From Stenotrophomonas africana (GTDB lineage: Bacteria > Pseudomonadota > Gammaproteobacteria > Xanthomonadales > Xanthomonadaceae): a DNA stretch of 64,000 nt. The stretch is taken from assembly GCF_013004645.1 (NCBI RefSeq), contig NZ_JABEME010000001.1, forward strand, positions 248,001 through 312,000, read 5' to 3'. The notes below the pieces were generated by a model. It saw only the letters and a program-made list of their open reading frames with translations. It did no database searches and had not been told where the DNA came from. The position numbers and the translations under genes were made by a program. Below, piece by piece: positions 27,712 to 36,587 of this stretch. Positions within the stretch are counted from its first letter, which is position 1. Every line of letters begins with the position of its first letter.

Positions 27712-27788
27712 CTGGTGTCCGGGCGTGTGTTGCTGTCTATCTACCCAGGGCGCAGTCCCGCATCGGCCGCGCACGATTATTCGCGCGC
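27700..27788 (-). promoter_or_regulatory. Alternative (antiterminator) pairing region of the asnB leader
   Basis: Leader segment 27767-27757 (GCCGAUGCGGG) can pair with terminator arm 27707-27700 (CCCGCAUC): 8 bp, then one C-A mismatch and three more pairs (GGC with GCC). That pairing excludes the terminator hairpin. Just upstream, 27788-27769 forms GCGCGCG-AAUAAU-CGUGCGC, a 7-bp stem whose loop is exactly the Asn20-Asn21 codon pair. Together they give the set of mutually exclusive structures expected for ribosome-mediated attenuation. Confidence 0.75.
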
Positions 27789-27838
27789 AGATTATTGCGG
27801 TTGTTGTTATTGACGGCGGTGGCCAGGCGGATCGACAT
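27737..27838 (-). CDS. Asn-rich leader peptide of asnB (33 aa)
   Basis: ATG at 27838, stop TAG at 27737-27739. Composition in order: MSIRLATAV, NNNN (residues 10-13), R, NN (15-16), LRA, NN (20-21), RARPMRDCALGR. Eight of 33 residues are Asn, in three clusters, using both AAU and AAC. The peptide itself likely has no function; its translation would report the level of charged tRNA-Asn. It sits on the asnB side of the divergent gap with a lipoprotein gene. The ribosome site is weak (GGGGTAGGG 8 nt upstream), and no good promoter can be fixed by eye. Most gene callers would miss it. Confidence 0.8.
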   Translation of the reverse strand: MSIRLATAVNNNNRNNLRANNRARPMRDCALGR

Positions 27839-27935
27839 GGCATCGACCCTACCCCGGTTTCCGGCGCCGTGCAACAGTTGCGTCAGCAACCACGCCTGAA
27901 GCGCATAATGGCGCGCCCTGAACCGTGTAACAGGA

Positions 27936-28814
27936 ATGCAACAGCGCAATGGACGCACCGGGGCACTGGCCGCCCTGCTCTGCCTGGGCCTGGCGGCCTG
28001 CCGGACCCTCCCCCCGCCTTCTACGCTGCCGCAATCCCAGCAGCAGACATTGGAACAACGCGGAACCGACGGCAGCTTCGAAGGTGCCTTTGATATCGCG
28101 GAAACCTTCGAGCGCTTCAACGATCCACGCGCCATCGCCTACTACGAGCGTGCCGCAGCGATCACCCCCTGGACCTTCCACAACACCAAGGCGGAAGAAG
28201 CACTGGGCCGGATCTGGATCTCCGGCACGCTGCGCCATGCCGACAGCCCCCACATCAACCCGGCACCGGTGCTGCACGCATCCTGGCGACGTGGCGAACG
28301 CGCCTATCTGGCAGCTGCCAACCACGGCAATCCCTACGCGTTCTTCGGGCTCGCCAAGGCCTATCGTCAGCGTGGCGACGCGCAACAGGCGCTGCGCTGG
28401 GACCTGCGCGGAATGATCTACGAGCGCTACCCCAGTTCATCGTCACGGCTACCGGATGCGGTGGCCGCACAGGGTGACACCGTGCATCCGCTGGTTGCGC
28501 AGATCCAGCGTCGCGCCGAGCGTGGCGATGCCGAAGCGCAGGTGGACCTGGGCGCGCTGCTTGAGAAAGGCATGGGACTGCCGCGCGATCCGGCGCGTGC
28601 GCTGCAGCTGTACCAGCGTGCCGGTGAGAAGGGCAATGTGTTCGGCCAGTACTTCGCCGGGCTGCTGCTGGGCCGCAGTGCGCCAGGGGTGGAGAAGGAC
28701 ACCGAGGCGGCGGCGCGCTGGTTTGCCAAGGCCGAGGCGCAGCACTTCTACATGGCCGCGCCGGGTTACTGGAAGAAGGCGGTCGAGCCGCCGTTCTTCC
28801 TTTTTTCGGAATAG
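27936..28814 (+). CDS. Lipoprotein with Sel1/TPR-like repeats
   Basis: 292 residues. Signal peptide ends in the lipobox LGLAAC (Cys22). The mature part has helical repeats of Sel1 type; the clearest is GDAEAQVDLGALLEKGMGLPRDPARALQLYQRAGEKGNVFGQYFAGLLLGRSA (about 196-250), followed by KDTEAAARWFAKAEAQ, and an earlier one near GNPYAFFGLAKAYRQRGDAQQALRW. Such proteins act as scaffolds in the cell envelope. There is a CATAAT -10-like element at 27905-27910. It is divergent from the asnB leader; no functional link is evident. Confidence 0.75.
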   Translation: MQQRNGRTGALAALLCLGLAACRTLPPPSTLPQSQQQTLEQRGTDGSFEGAFDIAETFERFNDPRAIAYYERAAAITPWTFHNTKAEEALGRIWISGTLRHADSPHINPAPVLHASWRRGERAYLAAANHGNPYAFFGLAKAYRQRGDAQQALRWDLRGMIYERYPSSSSRLPDAVAAQGDTVHPLVAQIQRRAERGDAEAQVDLGALLEKGMGLPRDPARALQLYQRAGEKGNVFGQYFAGLLLGRSAPGVEKDTEAAARWFAKAEAQHFYMAAPGYWKKAVEPPFFLFSE

Positions 28815-28923
28815 TGGAGCCGGGCCATGCTCGGCCGCTCCTGCCGGGATAACCCAGCCGAGCATGGCTCGGCTCTACAGGAAAGCGGTGCCGGCGAAAG
28901 GCGTGCCGACCAACGGTCGGCAC
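28813..28923. repeat. Cluster of three SMAG-type palindromes
   Basis: GTGGAGCCGGGCCATGCTCGGC at about 28813-28834, AGCCGAGCATGGCTCGGCTCTAC at 28856-28878 (inverted), and GTGCCGACC-AAC-GGTCGGCAC at 28903-28923. They fill the convergent gap between the Sel1 lipoprotein gene and dapE. Confidence 0.75.
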
Positions 28924-28935
28924 CCACGTCGCAGG

Positions 28936-30063
28936 TTACGCCAGCAGCCGTTCCACCAGGCGCTGGTACAGACCCGGCAACGCCTCAAGATCGTCCACGC
29001 GCACGTTCTCGTCCACCTGGTGGATGCTGGCGTTGACCGGCCCCACTTCGATGCACTGCGCACCCAGCGGCGCGATGAAGCGGGCATCGGACGTGCCGCC
29101 GCCGGTGCTTTCTTCCGGGGCACGGCCGATGTGCTCGGCCAGCACCGCACGCGCGGTGGCGCGCAGGGTGCCTTCCGGGGTGTAGAACGGCTCGCCGCTG
29201 CGATGCCACTTCAGCGTGTAGTGCAGGCCGTGCCGGTCCAGCAGTGCGGTGATCTCCGCCTCCAGCTTCGGCGCGTCCCAGTGCGGGTTGTAGCGGATGT
29301 TGAAATCCACCTCCAGCTCGCCGGGAATCACGTTGTTGGCACCGGTGCCGGCGCGGATGTTGGAGACCTGCAGGCTGGTCGGCGGGAAACTCTCGTAGCC
29401 TTCGTCCCAGCGCCGCGCGCTCAGTTCGGCCAGGGCCGGAGCGGCCTGATGAATCGGGTTGCGTGCCTTTTCCGGATACGCCACGTGACCCTGCACGCCC
29501 TGCACGCGCAGCTTGGCCGACAAGCTGCCACGACGCCCCACGCGCAGCAGGTCACCCAGCGTCGCGGTTGACGACGGCTCGCCGGTGATGCACCAGTCGA
29601 TGCGCTGGCCGCGCTCGGCGAACAGCCGTGCGACGTGGCGCACGCCATCAATGGCGTCGCCTTCCTCGTCGCTGGTCAGCAGCACCGCCAGCGTACCGGG
29701 GTGATCGGGATGCGCGGCGACGAACTGCTCGGCGGCGACCACGAACGCGGCCACGCTGCCCTTCATGTCGGCGGCGCCACGGCCATACAGCACCCCATCG
29801 CGGATCTGCGGCGTGAACGGGTCGCTGGTCCAGGCCTCGCGCGGACCCGTCGGCACCACGTCGGTATGGCCCAGCAGTACCAACACCGGTGCGCCTTGGC
29901 CGTGGGTCGCCCACAGGTTGTCGACCTCGCCCAGGCGAAGGTGATCGCACTGGAACCCGGCCTGCTTCAGGCGTGCCGCCAACAGTGCCTGGCAGCCAGC
30001 ATCATCGGGCGTCACCGAGGGCCGTGCGATCAGTTCGCAGGTCAGGTCGAGGACCGCGCTCAT
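28936..30063 (-). CDS. dapE: Succinyl-diaminopimelate desuccinylase
   Basis: Di-zinc M20 peptidase-family enzyme that releases L,L-diaminopimelate from its N-succinyl form, for lysine and peptidoglycan. 375 residues, the E. coli length. Zinc ligands and catalytic motifs: [25 protein letters not shown], the general base in [13 protein letters not shown], a lid/dimerisation domain (about 180-290) and the C-terminal [32 protein letters not shown]. The start overlaps the yffB-like stop by 4 nt, and dapD is three genes upstream in the same transcript. Confidence 0.96.
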   Translation of the reverse strand: MSAVLDLTCELIARPSVTPDDAGCQALLAARLKQAGFQCDHLRLGEVDNLWATHGQGAPVLVLLGHTDVVPTGPREAWTSDPFTPQIRDGVLYGRGAADMKGSVAAFVVAAEQFVAAHPDHPGTLAVLLTSDEEGDAIDGVRHVARLFAERGQRIDWCITGEPSSTATLGDLLRVGRRGSLSAKLRVQGVQGHVAYPEKARNPIHQAAPALAELSARRWDEGYESFPPTSLQVSNIRAGTGANNVIPGELEVDFNIRYNPHWDAPKLEAEITALLDRHGLHYTLKWHRSGEPFYTPEGTLRATARAVLAEHIGRAPEESTGGGTSDARFIAPLGAQCIEVGPVNASIHQVDENVRVDDLEALPGLYQRLVERLLA

Positions 30064-30425
30064 GCGTCACCCACACCGAAGCGGGCCTTGAAGCCGTTGT
30101 CACTGAAACCCTGGCTGACCGTGCCATCGGCAGTGACCACCAGCGGACGCTTGATCAGTTGCGGGTACTCGCGCAGCAGCAGCTTCCATTCGGCTTCGGA
30201 ATCGGCGCCCTTGCGGTTGTCCGGCAGCTGCCGCCAGGTGGTCGAGGACTTGTTGACCATCGCGGCCAGGCCACCCAGCTGCTCAGCCCACGCCACCAGT
30301 GTTTCCGGGCTGGGCTTGTTGTCGCGGTAGTCGACGAAGGTGTACGGCACGCCGAAGCGGTCCAGCCACTTGGTCGCCTTCTTGCAGGTATCGCAGTTCT
30401 TCAAACCGTAGACAGTGGTGCTCAT
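30060..30425 (-). CDS. ArsC/Spx-family protein, YffB-like
   Basis: 121 residues with a thioredoxin-like ArsC fold: [21 protein letters not shown] at the N-terminus (CDTC motif), then [11 protein letters not shown] and the C-terminal [20 protein letters not shown]. The family includes E. coli YffB, whose gene is also directly upstream of dapE, so the pairing is conserved. YffB proteins bind glutathione and their role is unclear; arsenate reduction should not be assumed. Starts at ATG 30425 (MSTTVYG) or 30431 (MAMSTTVYG). Confidence 0.88.
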   Translation of the reverse strand: MSTTVYGLKNCDTCKKATKWLDRFGVPYTFVDYRDNKPSPETLVAWAEQLGGLAAMVNKSSTTWRQLPDNRKGADSEAEWKLLLREYPQLIKRPLVVTADGTVSQGFSDNGFKARFGVGDA

Positions 30426-30462
30426 GGCCATCTGTGATGCTGGAAAACAGAGGGTCAGAATC

Positions 30463-31329
30463 TCACAACAGGCGCTCGGACACGACCCGGAACGGGACCC
30501 TCGGCAAACGGAAGGCCAGGCCCGATTCAAGCGCCACGCCCATCGCCTGCAGGCGCGGGCAATCCAGTTCACCTTCCAGGCGCAGCGGCTGCAGGCTGTC
30601 GACGCCCACCGGCAGCGCGATACGCGTGCTGGCCCAGCGGCGATCACAGGTGCGGGCGATGGCTTCGTCCTGGCAGGTCAGGAAGCGCAGCAGGGCCTGA
30701 TGGCCACCGAAGGCAGCCGTCCACGCCGCGTCCTCCCAGCCCGCTGCAGCCTGCCACTTCAGGTGCAGCCCAGGCGCACTGCCCTGCCTGCCTTCGATCC
30801 GGGTGTGCCCGCCGCCATCGGCGCCCACCACATGCTCGAAGCGTGTGGACAGATGCGGCTGCATGGCATCGCTGAAGGCGCGCGCGCCGGCGACGAAGGC
30901 CAGCTGGTCCATCACGTTGCGGTCGAACAACACCACCGGTGTCCCGTCCGGATCGTCGTCACGGCGCAGGTACCAGCGCCAGTTGCTCTGCCATGGGGAC
31001 GGCATCAAGGAACGCAGTGGCCCGGCCAGCGCCGGCCCGAAGTGGCCGTGACGGTAACTGAGGATGGTGTAAGGCGTACATCCGGCATGGACCACGTAAT
31101 GATGACCCGACGGAGGCGTTGGTGCGTGGCGCACGTCGACCCACCAGCTCACGTAGACCACGTCGCGCACATCACTGGCCAGCGTCGGCATCGGCCAGCG
31201 CCGCGACAGTGCGCGGCGCAGCCAGGTCCAGCGCGGGGCGTGCAGCAGGCGCGGCAGCATCCGCCCGAACAGGGTGTCGGACGGATGCTGGTAGATCGCG
31301 GACTGCGCCAGATCCTCCGGCGCAGTCAC
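30463..31329 (-). CDS. Unrecognised cytoplasmic protein between dapD and yffB
   Basis: 288 residues; I cannot name a family. No signal peptide or membrane segment. Notable features are a Trp/Arg-rich first half (MLPRLLHAPRWTWLRRALSRRW, VYVSWWVDVRHAPTPP, WQSNWRWYLRRDD), a single Cys-containing HAGCTPYTILSYRHGHFGPAL, and a Gly-rich loop GADGGGHTRIEG. It starts 2 nt after the dapD stop and is part of the map-glnD-dapD-dapE operon, so it is expressed, and a role near diaminopimelate metabolism is possible only by association. Confidence 0.7.
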   Translation of the reverse strand: MTAPEDLAQSAIYQHPSDTLFGRMLPRLLHAPRWTWLRRALSRRWPMPTLASDVRDVVYVSWWVDVRHAPTPPSGHHYVVHAGCTPYTILSYRHGHFGPALAGPLRSLMPSPWQSNWRWYLRRDDDPDGTPVVLFDRNVMDQLAFVAGARAFSDAMQPHLSTRFEHVVGADGGGHTRIEGRQGSAPGLHLKWQAAAGWEDAAWTAAFGGHQALLRFLTCQDEAIARTCDRRWASTRIALPVGVDSLQPLRLEGELDCPRLQAMGVALESGLAFRLPRVPFRVVSERLL

Positions 31330-31331
31330 CT

Positions 31332-32411
31332 TCAGTCGGCCAGGCCGCGCAGCAGGTCGTTGACGCTGGTCTTGCTACGGGTCCTGGCATCAACCTGCTT
31401 GACGATCACCGCGCAGTACAGCGAATGGGTACCGTCCTTGCTCGGCAGCGAGCCGGACACCACCACGCTGTACGGCGGGATGTAGCCGTAGGTGATCTCG
31501 CCGGTGGCACGGTTGTAGATGCGGGTGCTCTGGCTGAGGAACACGCCCATGCCGATCACGCTGTGGTGACCGACCACCACGCCTTCCACCACTTCCGAAC
31601 GCGCACCGATGAAGCAGTGGTCCTCGATGATGGTCGGGCTGGCCTGCAGCGGCTCCAGCACGCCACCAATGCCAGCGCCACCGGACAGGTGGCAGTGCTG
31701 ACCGATCTGCGCACAGGAACCGACGGTGGCCCAGGTATCGACCATGGTGCCTTCGCCGACGTAGGCGCCGATGTTGGTGAAGCTCGGCATCAGCACCACG
31801 TCCTTGCCGAAGTAGGTACCGCGGCGGGCGATCGCGCCCGGCACCACGCGAACGCCGCTACGGCGGAACTTCGCCTCGTCATAGCCGGCGAAGCGCGATT
31901 CGACCTTGTCCCAGAACGGCGCCGGGCGGGCGTCGACCACGGCCATGTCGTTGACGCGGAAATACAGCAGCACGGCTTTCTTCAGCCACTCGTTGACCTT
32001 CCAGCCGCCCTGGCCGTCCGGCTCGGCGACGCGGAACTCACCGCTTTCCAGGCCATCGATCACGCGGTTGACCAGCGGCCTGGTCGAGCCTTCCAGCTCA
32101 TGCAGGGTCAAGGTGGCGCGGCGCTCGAAGGCACTCTCGATGCCGAACTTCAGTTCTTCCACGCCTGGGGCCGACGGCTTGCGCAGCGACTTGCGGGCGA
32201 TGGTTTCGGCGCGGACAGCTTCGGCGCTCCTGGCCGGCGCCGGCTTCTTCACAGCACGCTTCACCGCAGCCGTTTTCTTCGCCGGGGCCTTCACCGCAGC
32301 AGACTTCTTCGGCGCGGTGGTCTTCTTCGCGGCCGGTGCGGCGGCAGCAGGTTTCCGGGCCGCTGCGCTCTTGGGGGTCGCGGCGGTCTTCTTGGCGGGC
32401 TTGGTGGCCAT
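31332..32411 (-). CDS. dapD: Tetrahydrodipicolinate N-succinyltransferase with histone-H1-like N-terminal tail
   Basis: Transfers succinyl from succinyl-CoA to tetrahydrodipicolinate in the lysine/diaminopimelate pathway. The catalytic part (about residue 84 to 359) matches E. coli DapD (274 residues) along its length, with left-handed beta-helix repeats such as [32 protein letters not shown] and the C-terminal [25 protein letters not shown]. The first 83 residues are an added tail of Lys/Ala/Pro repeats ([26 protein letters not shown]) like AlgP or histone H1 tails. The ATG overlaps the glnD stop (TGATG), supporting this start; an internal GTG at about codon 84 would give the normal length but lacks a ribosome site. 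Confidence 0.93.
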   Translation of the reverse strand: MATKPAKKTAATPKSAAARKPAAAAPAAKKTTAPKKSAAVKAPAKKTAAVKRAVKKPAPARSAEAVRAETIARKSLRKPSAPGVEELKFGIESAFERRATLTLHELEGSTRPLVNRVIDGLESGEFRVAEPDGQGGWKVNEWLKKAVLLYFRVNDMAVVDARPAPFWDKVESRFAGYDEAKFRRSGVRVVPGAIARRGTYFGKDVVLMPSFTNIGAYVGEGTMVDTWATVGSCAQIGQHCHLSGGAGIGGVLEPLQASPTIIEDHCFIGARSEVVEGVVVGHHSVIGMGVFLSQSTRIYNRATGEITYGYIPPYSVVVSGSLPSKDGTHSLYCAVIVKQVDARTRSKTSVNDLLRGLAD

Positions 32412-35038
32412 CAGGCGGGGTCTCCGGCGTTTCGATCAGGGTCCAGGCAGGCCAGCATCGCGTCATGCAGCTGCTGCCGGGCAGGTTCAGTCAGGGGGAG
32501 GTCGTGTTCGTCACTGATCACGAAGGTGTCTTCGGCGCGTTCGCCGAACGTGGCAATGCGCGCATCATGCACGCGCAGGCCCTGGTTGCGCAGAACGAAC
32601 GCCACATCGGCCAGCAGACCGGGGCGGTCGGGGGCGACCAGGGCAAAACGGGTTGCGCCGGGCTCATCGCGGAACTCGATGCGCGGGGCGAAGCGGAAGT
32701 GCCGCAGCTGCCGTGGCACCACCCGGCGTGACGGCCGCAGGCGCGACAGGTCACCGCTGAGTGCCTCGCGCAGCGCCGCTTCCAGGTTGGCACTGCTGCC
32801 ATCGGCGAAGGTATCGGCCGGGTTCACTTCGAAGGTATCGAAGATGGTATCGGCCGGACCATCCAGCACGCGTGCGCGGTGGATGCCGTAGCCCTTGCGG
32901 TCCAGCGTCATCACGATCGCGGCGAACAGGCCGTCGCGGTCCGGCGAATGCACGAACACTTCCAGCGCCGGATCATCGACGCTGATCCGGCGAACCTTCA
33001 CCAGCGCCTGGCCCTGCTTCACCGGCACCAGCGCGGCGGCCTGCCAGGCCAGCTGCTCAGGGCGCAGGCGGATGAAGCCCTCATCCGGCATCACCGCGAA
33101 CTGGCGGTCGATGGTGGCATCGTCGTAACCCCGTTCGCGCACCAGCGCGCGCACGCTGTCGCGCGCCTCGGCCACACGCTCGGCCGCCGGCACCGGATGT
33201 TCAAGCCCCTCGCGCAATGCGCGCCGGGTGGCGAAGTACAGGTCGGCCAGCAGGCGGTCCTTCCATGCATTCCACAGCTTGGGGCTGGTGCCGGCGATGT
33301 CGGCGCAGGTCAGCAGGTACAGATAGTCGAGGCGGTCACGGCTGCCGACCAGGGTGGCGAAGCGATGGATCACCTCCGGGTCGGCGATGTCCTGCTTCTG
33401 CGCGGTCACCGACATGCGCAGGTGCTGTTCGACCAGCCATGCCACCAGCTCGGTATCGGTGCCACTCAGCGCATGCGCATGGCAGAACGCACGCGCGTCC
33501 ACCGCCCCCAGTTCCGAGTGGTCGCCACCACGGCCCTTGGCGATGTCATGGAACAGGCCGGCCAGCAGCAGCAGTTCCGGCTTGCGCAGGCGCGGCCACA
33601 CTTCGTGCGCGATCGAGAAGCGCTCGTCGGCACGGCTGCTGGCAAACAGGCCGATGTTGCGCAGGACCATCAGCGTGTGCTGGTCGACGGTGTAGACATG
33701 GAACAGATCGAACTGCATGCGCCCGCTGACCTGGGCGAAGGCGGGAATCCACTGGCCAAGCACGCCCAACCGCGCCATGCGCGAGAGCGTATCGACAGGC
33801 CGCTGGCCGCGCAGCAGCGCCAGGAACTGTTCGCGCGCATCGGCATCGGCCTGGTCGTAGGCCGGCAGCAGCGGTAGCGCTTCAGCCAGTGCGCGCGCGG
33901 TCAGCGAATGCAGTCCACGCACCTGCGGATTGTTGGCCCAGCTGGCAAACAGCGCGAACACCTGGCCGATATCACCGCGCGGCCAGTCGGCCTCGTTGGC
34001 GGCCAGGTAGCCACGGCGCAGGGAGAAGCCCACGGTCAACGGCTCGGGCTGCGCCTCGCCGTCGAACTGCTCCTCGAAGCGCTGCAGCAGGCGGTCGCTG
34101 ATCCGGCGCACCACCAGCGCGGCGCGGTAGAAGCCCTGCATCATCTTCTCGACACCGAGGTTCTCGGCATCGTCTTCGAAGCCCAGGCGCGCGGCCAGGG
34201 TCTTCTGGTAATCGAAACGCAGGCGCTCTTCCGGGCGGCGCGCGACCAGATGCAGGCCGAAGCGCAGCCGCGCCAGCACCGCACGTTCGCGCTTCAGTGC
34301 GGCCGCTTCGTCGGCGCCCAGATGGCCGAGCCCGACCAGCGCCTCCAGGTCACGCACGCCGAAGGCACGCAGTGCCATCCAGCCCAGCGTGTTCAGATCG
34401 CGCAGGCCACCCGGGCCATCCTTCAGGTCAGGCTCCAGGTTGTCGGCGGTGTCGCCGAAACGCTGGTGGCGGTTACGCAGCTCTTCCAGCTTGGCCAGGA
34501 AGAACGCGCGTGCCGGCCACAGTTCCCGATCGTCGATGGCCTCGCGCAGCGCGCGGCGCGCCGCATCATCGGCCAGGATCGGGCGCGCCTCGATCAACGC
34601 GGTCAGCACGGTCTGGTCCGCCGCCGCCTCGCGGCACTGCGGCGCCGAACGCACCGCATGGCTGACCGCCAGCCCGCAGTCCCACAGCAGTGCAAACAGG
34701 CGTGCCAGGGCGGATTCGTGCGCCAACTGTGCCGGCGGATCGCCGAACACCAGCAGGTCGATGTCCGATCGCGGGAACAGTTCACCACGGCCGTAGCCAC
34801 CCACCGCGAACAACGACAGACCACTATCGGCCGGCAGGCAACGCTGCCACGCCAGGCGGATCAGATGGTCGGCGGCACGCGCGCGCAGCGCCAGCAGGCG
34901 CTCGATGTTGTCGCCCTGGTCGAAGCGGCGGTACAGGCGCGCGTCGGCCTGCTGCAGCGCCTGGCGCGCGGCAGCAGCCCAGTCCGGGTCGTTGAGCGAC
35001 GCGGCCGGCGTGTCCAGCAGCGAACTCGCCGGCAGCAT
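32411..35038 (-). CDS. glnD: Bifunctional uridylyltransferase/uridylyl-removing enzyme GlnD
   Basis: Nitrogen sensor that uridylylates PII proteins when glutamine is low and reverses it when high. 875 residues. Start chosen at the ATG giving [11 protein letters not shown]. Nucleotidyltransferase motif [18 protein letters not shown] (about 80-100), helical GlnE-like linker, HD domain with [18 protein letters not shown] (about 480-500) and two C-terminal ACT domains (about 690-875) that bind glutamine. It begins 2 nt after the map stop and its stop overlaps the dapD start. Confidence 0.95.
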   Translation of the reverse strand: MLPASSLLDTPAASLNDPDWAAAARQALQQADARLYRRFDQGDNIERLLALRARAADHLIRLAWQRCLPADSGLSLFAVGGYGRGELFPRSDIDLLVFGDPPAQLAHESALARLFALLWDCGLAVSHAVRSAPQCREAAADQTVLTALIEARPILADDAARRALREAIDDRELWPARAFFLAKLEELRNRHQRFGDTADNLEPDLKDGPGGLRDLNTLGWMALRAFGVRDLEALVGLGHLGADEAAALKRERAVLARLRFGLHLVARRPEERLRFDYQKTLAARLGFEDDAENLGVEKMMQGFYRAALVVRRISDRLLQRFEEQFDGEAQPEPLTVGFSLRRGYLAANEADWPRGDIGQVFALFASWANNPQVRGLHSLTARALAEALPLLPAYDQADADAREQFLALLRGQRPVDTLSRMARLGVLGQWIPAFAQVSGRMQFDLFHVYTVDQHTLMVLRNIGLFASSRADERFSIAHEVWPRLRKPELLLLAGLFHDIAKGRGGDHSELGAVDARAFCHAHALSGTDTELVAWLVEQHLRMSVTAQKQDIADPEVIHRFATLVGSRDRLDYLYLLTCADIAGTSPKLWNAWKDRLLADLYFATRRALREGLEHPVPAAERVAEARDSVRALVRERGYDDATIDRQFAVMPDEGFIRLRPEQLAWQAAALVPVKQGQALVKVRRISVDDPALEVFVHSPDRDGLFAAIVMTLDRKGYGIHRARVLDGPADTIFDTFEVNPADTFADGSSANLEAALREALSGDLSRLRPSRRVVPRQLRHFRFAPRIEFRDEPGATRFALVAPDRPGLLADVAFVLRNQGLRVHDARIATFGERAEDTFVISDEHDLPLTEPARQQLHDAMLACLDPDRNAGDPA

Positions 35039-35040
35039 CT

Positions 35041-35817
35041 TCAGGAGACCTGCGACTCGCCCGGCGACAGGGTCAGCACGTCCACGCCGGTCTCGGTGAC
35101 CGCGATCATGTGCTCCCACTGTGCCGACAGCTTGCGGTCCTTGGTCACCACCGTCCAGCCATCCGGCAGCACCTTGTTGTAACGGGTGCCCTCGTTGATC
35201 ATCGGCTCGATGGTGAAGGTCATGCCCGGCTGCAGTACCAGGCCCTGTCCCGGGCGGCCGTAATGCACCACCTGCGGCTCATCGTGGTAGACCTTGCCGA
35301 TGCCATGGCCGCAGTACTCGCGCACCACGCTGAAACGCTCGCCTTCGGCGTAGCTCTGGATGGCATGGCCGATGTCGCCCAGGGTCGCGCCCGGACGCAC
35401 CGCACGGATGCCGCGCCACATGGCTTCGTAGGTGGTTTCCACCAGGCGGCGCGCCATCACCGACGGGGTGCCGACGAAGTACATGCGGCTGGTGTCGCCG
35501 TGCCAGCCATCCTTGATGACGGTGACGTCGATGTTGATGATGTCGCCATCCTTGAGCACCTTCCCTTCGCTGGGGATGCCATGGCAGATGACGTTGTTGA
35601 CCGAGGTGCACACGGTCTTCGGGAAGCCGCGGTAGCCGACGTTGGCCGGAATGGCGCCCTGCACGTTCACGATGTGGTCGTGGCAGATGCGGTCCAGTTC
35701 CTCCGTGGTGACACCGGGCTTGACGTGTGGGGTGACGATGTCGAGCACTTCGCTGGCTAGGCGGCCGGCGATTCGCATCATCTCGATTTCCTGCGGGGTT
35801 TTCAGATTCACGCTCAT
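35041..35817 (-). CDS. map: Methionine aminopeptidase type I
   Basis: Removes the initiator methionine. 258 residues (MSVNLKTPQEIEMMRIAGR). Metal-site motifs include NIDVTVIKDGWHGDTSRMY (two Asp ligands), EYCGHGIGKVYHDEP (His), MTFTIEPMINEG (Glu) and a final Glu near KLSAQWEHMIAVTE. Usually map sits beside rpsB; here rpsB is on the other strand about 6 kb away with the pilus cluster between. First gene of the glnD-dapD operon. A GATAAT -10-like box lies just upstream on the minus strand (about 35823-35828). Confidence 0.95.
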   Translation of the reverse strand: MSVNLKTPQEIEMMRIAGRLASEVLDIVTPHVKPGVTTEELDRICHDHIVNVQGAIPANVGYRGFPKTVCTSVNNVICHGIPSEGKVLKDGDIINIDVTVIKDGWHGDTSRMYFVGTPSVMARRLVETTYEAMWRGIRAVRPGATLGDIGHAIQSYAEGERFSVVREYCGHGIGKVYHDEPQVVHYGRPGQGLVLQPGMTFTIEPMINEGTRYNKVLPDGWTVVTKDRKLSAQWEHMIAVTETGVDVLTLSPGESQVS

Positions 35818-36056
35818 GGCCCCCATTATCGCCGATCCGGCCGCAATCTGAACGAACGCCACCCAACTGGCGATCCGGGCCATGCACAGTTCCGGCAAGG
35901 AAAGTGAAAGCGTGATGGCATCCGCTCTTTCGACTGCCTATTTATCACGGAATACAGACACTTGCGCCTCCTAAGCTGGCCTTGCAGTCATCAAAGCGGC
36001 GCCGAGCGTGCCGTCTTCGCCTTGTTCAACGGACCTTCGGGTCAGGGAGGTTGTCC
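35818..36056. other. Divergent intergenic region map / pilus operon
   Basis: 239 bp with the leftward map promoter (GATAAT near 35825) and, somewhere to the right, the promoter of the pilus operon. The AT-rich stretch TGCCTATTTATCACGGAATACAGACA near 35935-35961 is the best candidate. A GGACC-TTC-GGGTC hairpin lies at about 36030-36042, just before the pilin ribosome site. No gene is supportable. Confidence 0.4.
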
Positions 36057-36587
36057 ATGCGATTCCCGCTTCGTTCCCCGCTTGCCTGGACCTTGGCCGG
36101 GATCCTCCTGTCCAGCCCGGCCCTGGCCGCAGACACCACCACCTTCAACGTCACCCTGGTGGTCACCAAGGCCTGCACCATCACCGCGGCAGCGGCCACG
36201 AACGTCGATTTCGGCACGGCGGCCTCGACCACCGCCACGCCAACCCTCGGCCAGGGCACGGTGACCGCGCAGTGCTCGGCACTGACCCCGTACACGATTG
36301 CGCTGAATGCGGGCGCCAATGCCGGTACCGCCAATGACGTCACCACCCGGCGGATGAAGAACACCAATGCTGCGGTGACTGCCAACAACTATGTCGGCTA
36401 CCAGCTCTACCAGGATGCCGCCCATACCCTGGTCTGGGGCGCCACAACGGGCACCAACACCCAGGCGGGCATCGGCACCGGCCTGGCCGTGCCGTACATC
36501 GTCTACGGCCAGATCCTGAACCTGAGTACCAACAACCCGGCCACCGGCAACTACCTGGATACGGTCACCGCCACGATCACTTATTGA
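36057..36587 (+). CDS. Spore-coat-U domain pilin subunit
   Basis: Secreted structural subunit of 176 residues. AGGGAGG precedes the ATG. Signal peptide cut after SSPALA. The mature part is one SCPU domain: N-terminal beta strand TTTFNVTLVVTKACTITAA (donor-strand style), conserved Cys pair (TKACTI and TAQCSAL) and the C-terminal TVTATITY. Together with chaperone and usher genes downstream this is a chaperone-usher pilus of the SCPU class, as in Csu of Acinetobacter, used for surface attachment. Confidence 0.88.
   Translation: MRFPLRSPLAWTLAGILLSSPALAADTTTFNVTLVVTKACTITAAAATNVDFGTAASTTATPTLGQGTVTAQCSALTPYTIALNAGANAGTANDVTTRRMKNTNAAVTANNYVGYQLYQDAAHTLVWGATTGTNTQAGIGTGLAVPYIVYGQILNLSTNNPATGNYLDTVTATITY

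Noticed and set aside
36001..36056. A c-di-GMP or other riboswitch before the pilin gene
   Set aside because: Only a short GGACC/GGGTC stem is visible; conserved riboswitch core sequences are not seen.
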